Shown here: positions 32,568-41,666 of the stretch, one piece after another
Numbering within the stretch: position 1 is the first letter of the stretch
Layout: each line of letters opens with the position of its first letter
NCBI GenBank assembly: GCA_037039685.1
Contig: JAWNGF010000007.1
Span: 434,001 to 498,000 of the forward strand
Direction: 5' to 3'
DNA length: 64,000 nucleotides
From: Ceratobasidium sp. AG-K
Taxonomy: Eukaryota > Basidiomycota > Agaricomycetes > Cantharellales > Ceratobasidiaceae
The notes under the pieces: generated by a model
Told to the model about the DNA's origin: nothing
The model's database searches: none
The model's input: only the letters and a program-made list of their open reading frames with translations
Position numbers and translations under genes: made by a program

Positions 32568-35500
32568 TGTAGAGCGCAAAAAAGGTTTAAGGCGAAGAGT
32601 TGGGAGTGTTTCTTGGAATAGTCGCAAGTTTTGCAGGTGGCACTACTGGTTTCGCCGCCTCTGCCTTTTATCCTTCCTGGAGCGTAGTTAGATGGCGTGG
32701 GAGCCTCGGGGTGTCGGCGTAGAATGTCCTTGATGATCTTTGAAAGGTGACCAAAATCTTCCGCCGCTTGTTCTGTGTCTTCTTCACTTCCATAACCCTT
32801 CCATCTGACCCTGTAAAAAAGGCCGTCCTTTGTCTCCTTCCAGTCCAAGATCTTCTCTACTTCATATTCTTCTTCTCCTTCCTCCGTTATGACCGGCGGT
32901 GGTCGGGGTTGGTTGCGGCTGAACTCGGTGTCTCCCTTGTAAGGGCTGAGCAACTCGACGTGGAAAACAGGGTGGACCCTCATTGTTGCTGGCAGATCAA
33001 GCTCATAAGCGTGTGATCCTATCTGTCGCTTCACGACAAATGGCCCGTGCTTCTTGTTGTCCAGTTTCTTTGATGGTCTTTTTGTTTGAATGTTCTTTCC
33101 GAGTAGCCATACTAGATCTCCTTCTTGGTACTTGCTCTTTGGCTCTTCTTCTGGGAGTCTTTGGGTTTCCATGGATGCGATTGCTTCGTCGTGGATTTTA
33201 CGCCATCTTCCTGTGATGTTGTTTGCTTCCGGGACCGCTGATTCTTCCGCTGAGACGTTCCACAGTGGTTCCCTTCCGTAGACAATTTCGAAAGGGGAAT
33301 TACCTGTTACGCGATGCTTCTGTAGATTATAGCTGAACTCCGCAATCGGTAATAAGTCCGCCCAATCATCTTGTCGGTAGTTGACGAACGATCGTAGCCA
33401 GCCTTCCATCCATTGATTGATTCTCTCCGTTATTCCATCTGTTTGGGGGTGGTAGGCAGTACTGAAACCTGGGCTAGTTCCAATTTTCTCGTAAATGGCT
33501 TTCATAAGTTTGGAATTGAAAGTAGTCCCTCGGTCTGAGATCGTGCTTTTTGGGAAACCGTGCAGTTTCCAAACATTTGTGATGAAAAGATCTGCAAGGT
33601 TGCTTGCCGTGTGAGATTCTTTGCAAGGTATGAAATGCGCCATTCTTGAGAATCGGTCCACCACTACTAAGATGCTATCTGATCCTCTGGATTTTGGTAA
33701 CTTCACCACGAAGTCGAATGCTATGTCTTCCCACGGTCCTTTTGGAATCTCCAGAGGCTTGGTCGGGATTATTGACTTCGATCCCTTTGTCCGCTGGCAG
33801 GTCTTGCAGGACTCCACGTATCTGTTTATGCTTTGCTTCATCCCTGGCCAGAAGTACCTTCTTGATATTAGCTCCAGTGTTCTGGCTTGTCCTTGATGTC
33901 CTGCAATTTTTGAGTCGTGATGCACTCGCATGATGGCCAGTCTGGATTCCTTATCCTCTGGTACGTAGATCCTTCCTTTGAACCATAATAGTCCCTCCTT
34001 GAAATCATAATCTTTTGCGCTGTGTTGTAGGGTTTTCGGTAACGTTTCCTTTGACATGCAGATTTCTTTGATTTGTGTCAATCCTTCATCTGTTTCCTGA
34101 GCCTCCTTGATAGTTTCTATGATGTTTGTGTCAACCTGTCCCATAAATCCCTTGAACCTTTCAACAGATATCATGACTTGTTCTGGTGTGGGAATATCTT
34201 CATGGTCTGACCGTCTTGACAACAGGTCCGGTTTTGATGACAGGATTCCAGGGCAATAAATGATGTCAAAGTTATAGGAAGCAAGCAATTGGTGCCATCT
34301 TGCGTGTCGACGGTTGAACGTTCTTGCTTCCTTCCAGAATTGTAGGTTCCTATGATCGGTGTAGATAGTGATAGGGTCTTTTGTTCCTTCGAGGTATAGC
34401 CTCCAATGTGTTAAAGATTCTATGATAGCCATAAGTTCTTTATCGTGGACGTCGTAGTTGAGTTGAGCCTTGTTGAAAGATTTTGAAAGAAAAGCAATAG
34501 GGTGTAAGTAGCCATCGTCTTGTCTTTGCGACAAGATTGCTCCCATTGCTACTCCACTTGCATCCGTTTCCAAAAAAAAAGGTTTGTCAGGGTTTGGATG
34601 GCGTAGAGTAGGCTCTTTGCTGATTTCTGTTTTTAGAGCCTCAAAAGCTTCCTGTTGATCGTTTCCCCATTCCCACTTGTTCTCCTTTCTTGTTAAGGTT
34701 GTCAGGGGCTTTGCTAAACGGCTGAAATTCGGAACGAATCTTCTGTAGAAATTTGCGAATCCTAGGAACGCCTGAACTTGTTTGACCGTTCTTGGTTCCT
34801 TCCATTCCTTTATTGCCTTGACTTTTTCTTCCTCCATTGAGATGCCTGAATCGCTGATTCCAAGTCCACTATATGTCAATTTGGTGACAAAGAATTCGCA
34901 TTTTGGAAGCTTTGCGAATAGATTTTCTTCCAGCAAGATTTTTAGCACCTTCCTGACATCCACAGTATGTTGACTTCTGTCTTTAGAGAAGACCAGGATG
35001 TCGTCGATGTATACTATGACACATACGTCGATGAGATCATGGAAGATGTGATTCATATATCTTTGGAATATGGCGGGCGCGTTTTTTAGTCCGAACGGCA
35101 TGACGACGTATTCGAATAGTCCTTCTTTTGTTCTGAAAGCTGTTTTCCATTCGTCTCCTTCCCTGATTCTGATATTGTTGAAACCCATTCGCAAATCGAT
35201 TTTGGAGAAAATTTTTGCGTCCTTGATTTTATCCAAGAGGTCTTCCATCAGGGGCATTGGGAATCTGTCGTCCTTCGTAATGGCGTTTACTCCTCTGAGA
35301 TCTTGAACAAGTCGTAGTTGGCGAACTGCCCCTGGATTTTTGGGGTCGATCGCCTTTTTGACAAAGAAGCAAGGTGATGCAATGGGTGATTTGCTTGGTC
35401 GGATTTTCCCTGCTGCGATTTCTTCATCCAAGTATTCTCTCAGTGCAATTGACTCTGCCGGAGAGAGTGGGATAGGTCTGGCTGGTTTCGGGAGTTCAGC

Positions 35501-36046
35501 TCCTTCCTTGAAGTCGATGGCGCAGTCGTATGGGCGATGATCAGGGATTCTCTTGAATTTTTCTTCGCTGAAGACGTCGGCAAATTCCTTGAATTCTTCG
35601 GGCAGGTCATCTATTGAGGCCGTCCTTGCTTGAATGGCTTCTGTTTGCCATGATATGTGCTTTGTTTTCCAATCGATGACAGGGTTTGATTCTTCTAACC
35701 ATTCCAGTCCGAGGATAAGTTTAGTTTCTCCAGTAGGCATTGCGAAGAAGACTTGTTTGAAAGTTCTTCCCTCTACTTCTAGTTCCATCTTTGCTTTGAA
35801 ACGTATTTGGTGAGAGAGTTCTTTCCCCTGGATTCCAATTACTCTTCTAGGAGTGGAGAGTTCTATGAGTGGAATGTTGTTGGATCGAGCCCACGAAATG
35901 TCCAGGAAGTTCTTTGATGCTCCAGAATCGATGAGGGTTGGTATAGGTTCTGTGATTCCGGCAACGTTTGCGTAAACAATGGTGGATTCATTTGTCGCTC
36001 TAAAGTACATTGTTTCCGTTGCCGGTTTCTTGGTCTCTCCACACAC
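32132..36046 (-). CDS. pol: E6 pol polyprotein, intact
   Basis: About 1304 residues from the first Met in frame, plus some 6-7 more from the frameshift at 36067. Protease 'LIDSGASKNFLDI' near residue 40. RT with '[16 protein letters not shown]' near 215 and 'YIDDILVFSK' near 345. RNase H with 'FFLETDASGVAMGAILS' near 490. Integrase zinc module H-H-C-C near 705-750, and catalytic Asp, Asp and Glu near 777, 837 and 872. Chromodomain near 1062-1115 ('YEVEKILDWKETKDG', 'RWKGYGSEEDTEQ'). The third cage aromatic of canonical chromodomains is replaced by 'DTEQ'. The last ~190 residues are Ser/Thr/Pro/Cys-rich and partly overlap ORF3. The domain order places it in the Ty3/gypsy chromovirus lineage. 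No stop interrupts it. Confidence 0.95.
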   Translation of the reverse strand: MCGETKKPATETMYFRATNESTIVYANVAGITEPIPTLIDSGASKNFLDISWARSNNIPLIELSTPRRVIGIQGKELSHQIRFKAKMELEVEGRTFKQVFFAMPTGETKLILGLEWLEESNPVIDWKTKHISWQTEAIQARTASIDDLPEEFKEFADVFSEEKFKRIPDHRPYDCAIDFKEGAELPKPARPIPLSPAESIALREYLDEEIAAGKIRPSKSPIASPCFFVKKAIDPKNPGAVRQLRLVQDLRGVNAITKDDRFPMPLMEDLLDKIKDAKIFSKIDLRMGFNNIRIREGDEWKTAFRTKEGLFEYVVMPFGLKNAPAIFQRYMNHIFHDLIDVCVIVYIDDILVFSKDRSQHTVDVRKVLKILLEENLFAKLPKCEFFVTKLTYSGLGISDSGISMEEEKVKAIKEWKEPRTVKQVQAFLGFANFYRRFVPNFSRLAKPLTTLTRKENKWEWGNDQQEAFEALKTEISKEPTLRHPNPDKPFFLETDASGVAMGAILSQRQDDGYLHPIAFLSKSFNKAQLNYDVHDKELMAIIESLTHWRLYLEGTKDPITIYTDHRNLQFWKEARTFNRRHARWHQLLASYNFDIIYCPGILSSKPDLLSRRSDHEDIPTPEQVMISVERFKGFMGQVDTNIIETIKEAQETDEGLTQIKEICMSKETLPKTLQHSAKDYDFKEGLLWFKGRIYVPEDKESRLAIMRVHHDSKIAGHQGQARTLELISRRYFWPGMKQSINRYVESCKTCQRTKGSKSIIPTKPLEIPKGPWEDIAFDFVVKLPKSRGSDSILVVVDRFSRMAHFIPCKESHTASNLADLFITNVWKLHGFPKSTISDRGTTFNSKLMKAIYEKIGTSPGFSTAYHPQTDGITERINQWMEGWLRSFVNYRQDDWADLLPIAEFSYNLQKHRVTGNSPFEIVYGREPLWNVSAEESAVPEANNITGRWRKIHDEAIASMETQRLPEEEPKSKYQEGDLVWLLGKNIQTKRPSKKLDNKKHGPFVVKRQIGSHAYELDLPATMRVHPVFHVELLSPYKGDTEFSRNQPRPPPVITEEGEEEYEVEKILDWKETKDGLFYRVRWKGYGSEEDTEQAAEDFGHLSKIIKDILRRHPEAPTPSNYAPGRIKGRGGETSSATCKTCDYSKKHSQLFALNLFCALQCPPLPAPPSPTISPASSKDLPLPRQGSLTPELPSTSSRGHNKARAECTSGPRTTSSTQTCGNSSGSGKSGQHACSSYGRTYLSAGGVPHSKSRRSFSSPPTCSGWLNGDKKERTQASGCQVTTEDSQRSDLDGTTPGTPTTRRT
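32664..32671 (-). promoter_or_regulatory. TATA-like box before E6 ORF3
   Basis: ATAAAAGG on the minus strand, 97 bases upstream of the ORF3 ATG. The sequence between is pyrimidine-rich and ends in CTCTACAATG. A start about 30 nt downstream would leave a leader of roughly 65 nt. Confidence 0.55.
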
Positions 36047-36048
36047 AG

Positions 36049-38049
36049 TTAGAGGGAGACCCCTTCTTTTCCCGAGTCTTCCGTAATTGTTGCTTCCCTT
36101 CCTTTGACGCTAGGTTCCGTCGTTATCCATTCCTTGGACGGGCATGTGAATGAACGGTGTCCTTCCTGTCCGCACTTTAGGCAGCGGTTGGTTGTTATCC
36201 TTGCTTTGTATACTTCGTCAGGCAGCCGCTTTGTAGAGGATTGTCCGCTAGTGGTTGGCTGGGCTGCCTTCTTCCCTGTCAAGGTCTTGATTTGTTGCAA
36301 TTTCTGGTCAATAGAGATTGCGATTGAGATCCACCGGTCGAGGGAAAGTTCTCGTTCTGTCCCATCTTCATTGATCAGGGTTAGCTCGAAACGAGCTAGT
36401 TCAGTTTTCACTTCAGGCTTCAGCCCTTCCTTGAATTGGTTGATCAGCGCTTCCTGTCCCCAATTTACGTCTACCAGAAGGTATCGGAATTCCGAAGCAT
36501 AGTTTGCTACGGAGTTGTTCTGTTTGCATTTCCGGATATCCGATTCAGCTTTAGCTTTCTTGTTGGGGTCGCTGAATTGTTCCATGAAGTGAGCCTTGAA
36601 ACTTCCCCATGAGGTAAGGTTTTGGTTATTTTCCCTTTGATTGAGCGATCGTAAGAGTACTTGTGCCCAGTGAGTGGCAGCTTTGTTCTCGGATTTGAAG
36701 TTTGCTAGGGCTTTGCGGATCCTTTCCTCGCTGGAAGTGTATTGGTCGCCTAGGCGTTAAAAGGAGCTTTCCATTTGTGTGATGAACATTTCGGCACCTT
36801 CCCCTTTCTTTCCATCAAAGGCTTCTGGACGAGTCACTTTAGGACGACGTGGTCCACTACCGGTGTTTGGGTTTTCAGTCAGCCGTTGGATTCTTAATTC
36901 TAATTCGTCGATCCTGGTAGATTCCGCATCTGGATGGGGTGGAGAATTTGATCGCCTAGAGGGGATCCCATGCAAGGATGCTTCATCCATTTCTTCCCGC
37001 ATGTTGTTGATGGTTTCCTGAACTTCCGTGATTTTGGTAGTGAAGGAGGCTCCCTCCTGTCGTAAGGTTTCTAGTCCTTGTGTTACTGCCTCATTCCATT
37101 CGAGTTGCCCTTGTCTGGTAGTGTTGAGTTCCTCGCGTACGTTATTCACTAGTCCTTGGGTGTTGGTAACTTCGTTTCGGAGGCGGGTTACGTCTTGTCC
37201 GACTAGGAAGGAATTATGTTCGCCATTTCTTGCCGAGTTCAGGATGTCCGTTAAGGTTCCTTGTAGGGTATTGATGGAGTCGTTAAAGATTTGTTGGTTG
37301 TTCGCTAGAACTTGTGTGGCTTGTTCTAGACCACTAAGCCTTCGATCTATAGTGACTCTCATTCCGTCTATAATCCTAATGGTAGCGTTGTGTCTTCCTT
37401 CTAGAAGGTCGTCTAAGTCATCTAAATTGCTAATTACAGTCCTTCCGCTGGAGCTGGAACTAGAACTTGAGCTTCCTGGGTTACCGGCGCTTTGTTGCAC
37501 CGGGGCTGATTGTTCGGAGTAACCTTGTGGGATGTATGGTGGTGCTGGAATAGCCGGTGTGACTGGCTGGGAAGCCACTGGAATTGGCCCCGCGTTGGTG
37601 ATGGTTCCTCCAATTTGAGGAACTGTAGGGACATTGGGAATGTGTGGTGTAGGAGGAGGTCTAATGGGGACAAGCGATACACCCCCATGAGGTTCGGGTT
37701 GGGGGGAGAAGTACTGGCTTCTAGTTCCTAACGGCCATAAGGGACGTGATGGCCCTGGAGTTGCAGTTGGAATACGAATTACAGCCGGAGTGGGGTCATT
37801 TGTGAGATCTCCTGGTTCTCTATTTGTGATAGTGGGTTCTTCCTCTTGTACCGTTGTCATGTCAGGAATGCCGAAAGCTCCCGGCATCGATGTTTGACTT
37901 TGGGGGCGTGATCGGGCGGGTCCTCCCGCCTGAGTTTGTGCGATATCTTGTTCGTTTAGTGATCCTGTGGGCCTTGCTGCCCGACTGGGTCCTCTTCTTG
38001 TTGATATAACGGATGAGGGACGTGACCCTCCATCTTCTTGAATAGACAT
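36049..38049 (-). pseudogene. E6 gag, one nonsense codon
   Basis: Starts MSIQEDGG at 38049. Same frame throughout, with a single TAA at 36757-36759 where E5 has TTG (Leu). Pro/Thr-rich N-terminal third, Ser run, coiled-coil-like middle (37000-37400), and capsid core with 'FDGKKGEGAEMFITQMES' just before the stop, continuing to 36250. CCHC knuckle 'CLKCGQEGHRSFTC' near 36160. The knuckle and the frameshift site lie after the stop, so this copy can make pol only by readthrough or with gag supplied from another copy. Confidence 0.9.
36067..36073 (-). promoter_or_regulatory. E6 -1 frameshift heptamer GGGAAAA
   Basis: In the gag frame it reads G-GGA-AAA, the X-XXY-YYZ arrangement. The gag stop is 18 nt downstream, and the protease frame is open in -1 from the heptamer. 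Confidence 0.7.
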
Positions 38050-38064
38050 GTTTGTGTGTTATTA

Positions 38065-38076
38065 AGCTTGTTTTGT
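38065..38076 (-). promoter_or_regulatory. E6 primer-binding site (self-priming)
   Basis: On the minus strand ACAAAACAAGCT, two bases inside the 5' LTR. It pairs 12/12 with AGCTTGTTTTGT in that LTR (38240-38251), about 30 nt downstream of the TATATATA box at 38277-38286. Confidence 0.7.
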
Positions 38077-38078
38077 AA

Positions 38079-38534
38079 TGTCGTAAGCTTCTTCTTGGTG
38101 GCTATGGGACAAGTCGCGATGGGGAGTGGACGGCACTAAGACCTAAGTGACCTTTTGAACCGCAACACACTTAAGCGTCTGTAGGCTCTTGAGGGTAGGG
38201 GTGGTTCTAAGTGTCACTCAGAGGGGATGTTTTGACGAGACAAAACAAGCTGGGGTTACCAGGCTTGTTGGTCCTCTATATATATTCCAGAAGCGGCCGA
38301 GTCATACAAAGCGTAGCCACATGAGTCATAGCAGTCAACCAGTCAGGAGTGTCCATGTGAGTCATGCTGTATGAACAGACATGACTCGTACAAAGCACAG
38401 CCGCGTTACACAATGTAACAGAATAACCACAAGAAGGTGGCAATGCGGCAGACGGAAACGGAACACAACACAAAAGAGAGGAACAGGCGGGCGAGACAAT
38501 AGTCGAGTCCAATGGAGTGAGCTGGCTCACGACA
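38079..38534 (-). repeat. E6 5' LTR
   Basis: 456 bp, + strand TGTCGTAAGC...GCTCACGACA, with several GAGTCAT/TGACTCG sites upstream of TATA. Confidence 0.94.
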
Positions 38535-38539
38535 TCTGG

Positions 38540-39131
38540 CCGGTTTCGGAAGTTCAGCTCCTTCCTTGAAGTCGATGGCGCAGTCGTATGGACGATGATC
38601 CGGGATTCTCTTGAATTTTTCTTCGCTGAAGACGTCGGCAAATTCCTTGAATTCTTCGGGCAGGTCGTCTATTGAGGCCGTCCTTGCTTGAATGGGTTCT
38701 GTCCGCCATGATATGTGCCTCGTTTTCCAATCGATGACAGGGTTTGATTCTTCTAACCATTCCAATCCTAGGATGAGTTTAGTTTCTCCAGTAGGCATAG
38801 CGAAGAAGACTTGTTTGAAGGTTCTTCCCTCTACCTCTAGTTCCAGCTTAGCTTTGAAACATATTTGGTGAGAGAGTTCCTTCCCCTGGATGCCAATTAC
38901 TTTTCTAGGAGTGGAGAGTTCTATGAGTGGAATGTTGTTGGATCGAGCCCACGAGATGTCCAAGAAGTTTTTTGATGCTCCAGAGTCGATGAGGGTTGGG
39001 ATAGGTTCTGTGATTCCGGCAACGTTTGCGTAAACAATGGTAGATTCATTTGTCGCTCTAAAGTACATTGTTTCCGTTGCCGGTTTTTTGGTCTCTCCAC
39101 ACACAGTTAGAGGGAGACCCCTTCTTTTCCC
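38540..39131 (-). pseudogene. E5 pol, 5' part (protease)
   Basis: Protease region 'LIDSGASKNFLDI' and the linker to RT, in frame from the frameshift site to the E6 insertion. It joins the RT part at 31304 after removal of E6 and one TCTGG. Confidence 0.88.
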
Positions 39132-41107
39132 GAGTCTTCTATAATTGTTGCCTCCCTTCCTTTAACGCTGGGTTCCGTTGTTATCCATTCCTTGGACGGG
39201 CATTTGAATGAGCGGTGTCCTTCCTGTCCACACTTCAAGCAGCGGTTGCTTGCTATCCTTGCTTTGTATACTTCGTCGGGTAGTCGCTTTGTAGAGGATT
39301 GACCGCTAGCGGTTGGTTGGGCTGCTTTCTTTCCTGTAGAGGTCTTGATTTGTTGCAATTTCTGGTCAATAGAGATTGCGATTGAAATCCACCTGTCAAG
39401 GGAAAGTTCTCGCTCTGTCCCATCTTCATTGATCAGGGTAAGTTCGAAACGAGCTAGTTCGGTCTTTACTTCAGGCTTCAGTCCTTCCTTGAATTGGTTG
39501 ATTAGAGCTTCTTGTCCCCAGTTGACGTCAACCAATAAGTAACGGAATTCAGAAGCATAGTTTGCTACCGAATTGTTCTGCTTGCACTTCCGGATATCGA
39601 TTTCGGCTTTAGCTTTTTTGTTGGGGTCGCTGAACTGTTCCATGAAGTGTGCTTTGAAATTTTCCCATGAGGCGAGGTTTTGGTTATTTTCTCTTTGGTT
39701 AAGCGAACGTAAGAGTACTTGTGCCCAGTGAGTGGCCGCTTTGTTCTCGGATTTGAAGTTTGCTAGAGCTTCGCGGATCCTTTCTTCGTTGGAAGTGTAT
39801 TGATCGCCTAGGCGCAAAAAGTAGCTTTCCATTTGTGTGATGAACATTTCGGCACCTTCCCCTTTCTTTCCGTCAAAGGCTTCTGGGCGAGTTACTTTGG
39901 GACGACGTGGACCACTACCGGTGTTTGGGTTTTCGGTCAGCCACTGGATTCTTAATTCTAATTCGTCAATCCTGGTAGATTCCGCGTCTGGATGAGGTGG
40001 GGAATTTGATCGCCTAGAGGGGATCCCGTGCAGGGATGCTTCGTCCATTTCTTCTCGCATATTGTTGATGGTATCCTGAACTTCCGTAATTTTGGTAGTG
40101 AAGGAGGCTCCTTCCTGTCGTAAGGTTTCTAGTCCTTGTGTTACTGCCTCATTCCATTCGAGTTGTCCTTGTCTGGTAGTGTTGAGTTCTTCGCGTACGT
40201 TATTCACTAGTCCTTGGGTATTGGTAACTTCATTTCGGAGGCGGGTTACGTCTTGACCGACTAGAAAAGAATTATGTTCACCATTTCTTGCTGAGTTCAG
40301 GATGTCTGTCAAGGTTCCTTGTAGGGTGTTGATGGAGTCGTTAAAGATTTGTTGGTTGTTTGCTAGAACCTGTGTGGCTTGTTCTAGGCCACTAAGCCTT
40401 CGATCTATAGTGACTCTCATTCCGTCTATAACCCTAAGGGTAGCGTTGTGTCTTCCTTCTAGAAGGTCGTCTAGGTCATCTAAATTGCTGATTATAGTCC
40501 TGCCGTTAGAGCTGGAACTTGAACTTGAGCTTCCTGGGTTACCGGCGCTTTGTTGTACCGGGGCTGATTGCTCGGAGTAACCCTGTGGGATATATGGTGG
40601 TGCTGGAATAACCGGTGTGACTGGTTGGGAAGCCACTGGAATTGGGCCTGCGTTGGTGATGGTTCCTCCAATTTGAGGAACTGTAGGGACATTGGGAACG
40701 TGTGGTGTAGGGGGAGGTCTAATGGGAACAAGCGATACGCCCCCATGGGCTTCGGGTTGGGGAGGAAACAACTGTCTTCTAGTTCCTAACGGCCACAAGG
40801 GACGTGATGGCCCTGGAGTTGCAGTTGGAATACGAATTACAGCTGGAGTAGGGTCATTTGTGAGATCTCCTGGTTCTCTATTTGTGATAGTGGGTTCTTC
40901 CTCTTGTACCGTTGTCATGTCAGGGATGCCGAAAGCTCCCGGCATTGATGTTTGACTTTGGGGGCGTGATCGGGCAGGACCTCCCGCTTGAGTTTGTGCA
41001 ATATCTTGTTCGTTTAGTGATCCTGTGGGCCTTGCTGCCCGACTGGGTTCTCTTCTTGTTGATATGACGGATGAGGGACGTGACCCTCCATCTTCTTGAA
41101 TAGACAT
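39107..41107 (-). CDS. gag: E5 gag, intact, 666 aa
   Basis: Structural protein of the virus-like particle. ATG at 41107, 29 bases inside the 5' LTR. In order: a Pro/Thr-rich N-terminus (residues 1-190), a Ser-rich run, a coiled-coil-like middle (about 215-370), a capsid core of Retrotrans_gag type (about 410-570), a basic linker, and the CCHC knuckle 'CLKCGQEGHRSFKC' (about 625). Gag stops in TAA at 39107-39109, 16 nt after a GGGAAAA heptamer (+ strand TTTTCCC, 39125-39131), from which pol is open in the -1 frame. It is the only fully open gag in the window. Confidence 0.95.
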   Translation of the reverse strand: MSIQEDGGSRPSSVISTRREPSRAARPTGSLNEQDIAQTQAGGPARSRPQSQTSMPGAFGIPDMTTVQEEEPTITNREPGDLTNDPTPAVIRIPTATPGPSRPLWPLGTRRQLFPPQPEAHGGVSLVPIRPPPTPHVPNVPTVPQIGGTITNAGPIPVASQPVTPVIPAPPYIPQGYSEQSAPVQQSAGNPGSSSSSSSSNGRTIISNLDDLDDLLEGRHNATLRVIDGMRVTIDRRLSGLEQATQVLANNQQIFNDSINTLQGTLTDILNSARNGEHNSFLVGQDVTRLRNEVTNTQGLVNNVREELNTTRQGQLEWNEAVTQGLETLRQEGASFTTKITEVQDTINNMREEMDEASLHGIPSRRSNSPPHPDAESTRIDELELRIQWLTENPNTGSGPRRPKVTRPEAFDGKKGEGAEMFITQMESYFLRLGDQYTSNEERIREALANFKSENKAATHWAQVLLRSLNQRENNQNLASWENFKAHFMEQFSDPNKKAKAEIDIRKCKQNNSVANYASEFRYLLVDVNWGQEALINQFKEGLKPEVKTELARFELTLINEDGTERELSLDRWISIAISIDQKLQQIKTSTGKKAAQPTASGQSSTKRLPDEVYKARIASNRCLKCGQEGHRSFKCPSKEWITTEPSVKGREATIIEDSGKEGVSL
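39125..39131 (-). promoter_or_regulatory. E5 -1 frameshift heptamer GGGAAAA
   Basis: Same position and frame as in E6. Confidence 0.7.
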
Positions 41108-41122
41108 GTTTGTGTGTTGTTA

Positions 41123-41134
41123 AGCTTGTTTTGT
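41123..41134 (-). promoter_or_regulatory. E5 primer-binding site (self-priming)
   Basis: Pairs 12/12 with the LTR block at 41298-41309 (sense AGCTTGTTTTGT). Confidence 0.7.
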
Positions 41135-41136
41135 AA

Positions 41137-41591
41137 TGTCGTAAGCTTCTTCTTGGTGGCTATGAGACAAGCCGCGATGGAGAGTGGACGGCACTAAGAC
41201 CTAAGTGACCTCTTGAACCGCAACGCACTTAAGCGTCTGTAGGCTCTTGAGGGTAGGGGTGGTTCTAAGTGTCACTCAGAGGGGATGTTTTGACGAGACA
41301 AAACAAGCTGGGGTTACCAGGCTTGTTGGTCCTCTATATATATCAGAGAAGTGGCCGAGTCATACACGGCGCAGCCACATGAGTCATACAGTCTACCAGT
41401 CAGGAGTGTCCATGTGAGTCATGCTGTATGAACAGACATGACTCGTACAAAGCACAGCCGCGTTACATAATGTAACAGAAAAACCACAAGAAGGTGGCAA
41501 CGCGGCAAACGGAAACGGAACGTAACACAAAAGAAAGGAACAGACGGGCAAGACAACAGTCGAGTCCGATGGAGTGAGCTGGCTCACGACA
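41137..41591 (-). repeat. E5 5' LTR
   Basis: 455 bp, indistinguishable by eye from 27131-27585. Followed by the GTCTT duplication. Confidence 0.94.
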
Positions 41592-41666
41592 GTCTTGTAG
41601 AGGCCATAGTAGTCACGTGACTATATCGTGTTTTCTCGTGGCTTGCAGTTGATGCTTGCTTTGCAA
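41592..41666 (-). other. E4 leader and first codons of gag
   Basis: Holds the E4 gag ATG (41607, minus strand), a 12-bp palindrome AGTCACGTGACT at 41611-41622, and the primer-binding site at 41654-41664. The PBS pairs 11/12 with the LTR block at 41890-41901 (sense AGCTTGCTTTGC). Confidence 0.75.

Larger units (their letters stand above)
31305..38534 (-). mobile_element. E6: youngest, nearly intact chromovirus with ORF3
   Basis: 7230 bp, flanked by TCTGG (31300-31304 and 38535-38539) and inserted in E5 pol at the start of RT. LTRs 31305-31761 and 38079-38534 differ by one CpG transition (CGCGG to TGCGG) and one small indel in a CA run. Pol and ORF3 are open throughout; gag has one stop. It is the innermost layer of the nest. 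Confidence 0.96.
27131..41591 (-). mobile_element. E5: young chromovirus with ORF3, split by E6
   Basis: Flanked by GTCTT (27126-27130 and 41592-41596) and inserted in E4 gag. LTRs 27131-27585 and 41137-41591, 455 bp each and identical by eye. Without E6 the element is 7226 bp. Gag and ORF3 are intact. Pol has a one-base frameshift and is interrupted by E6. Confidence 0.95.
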
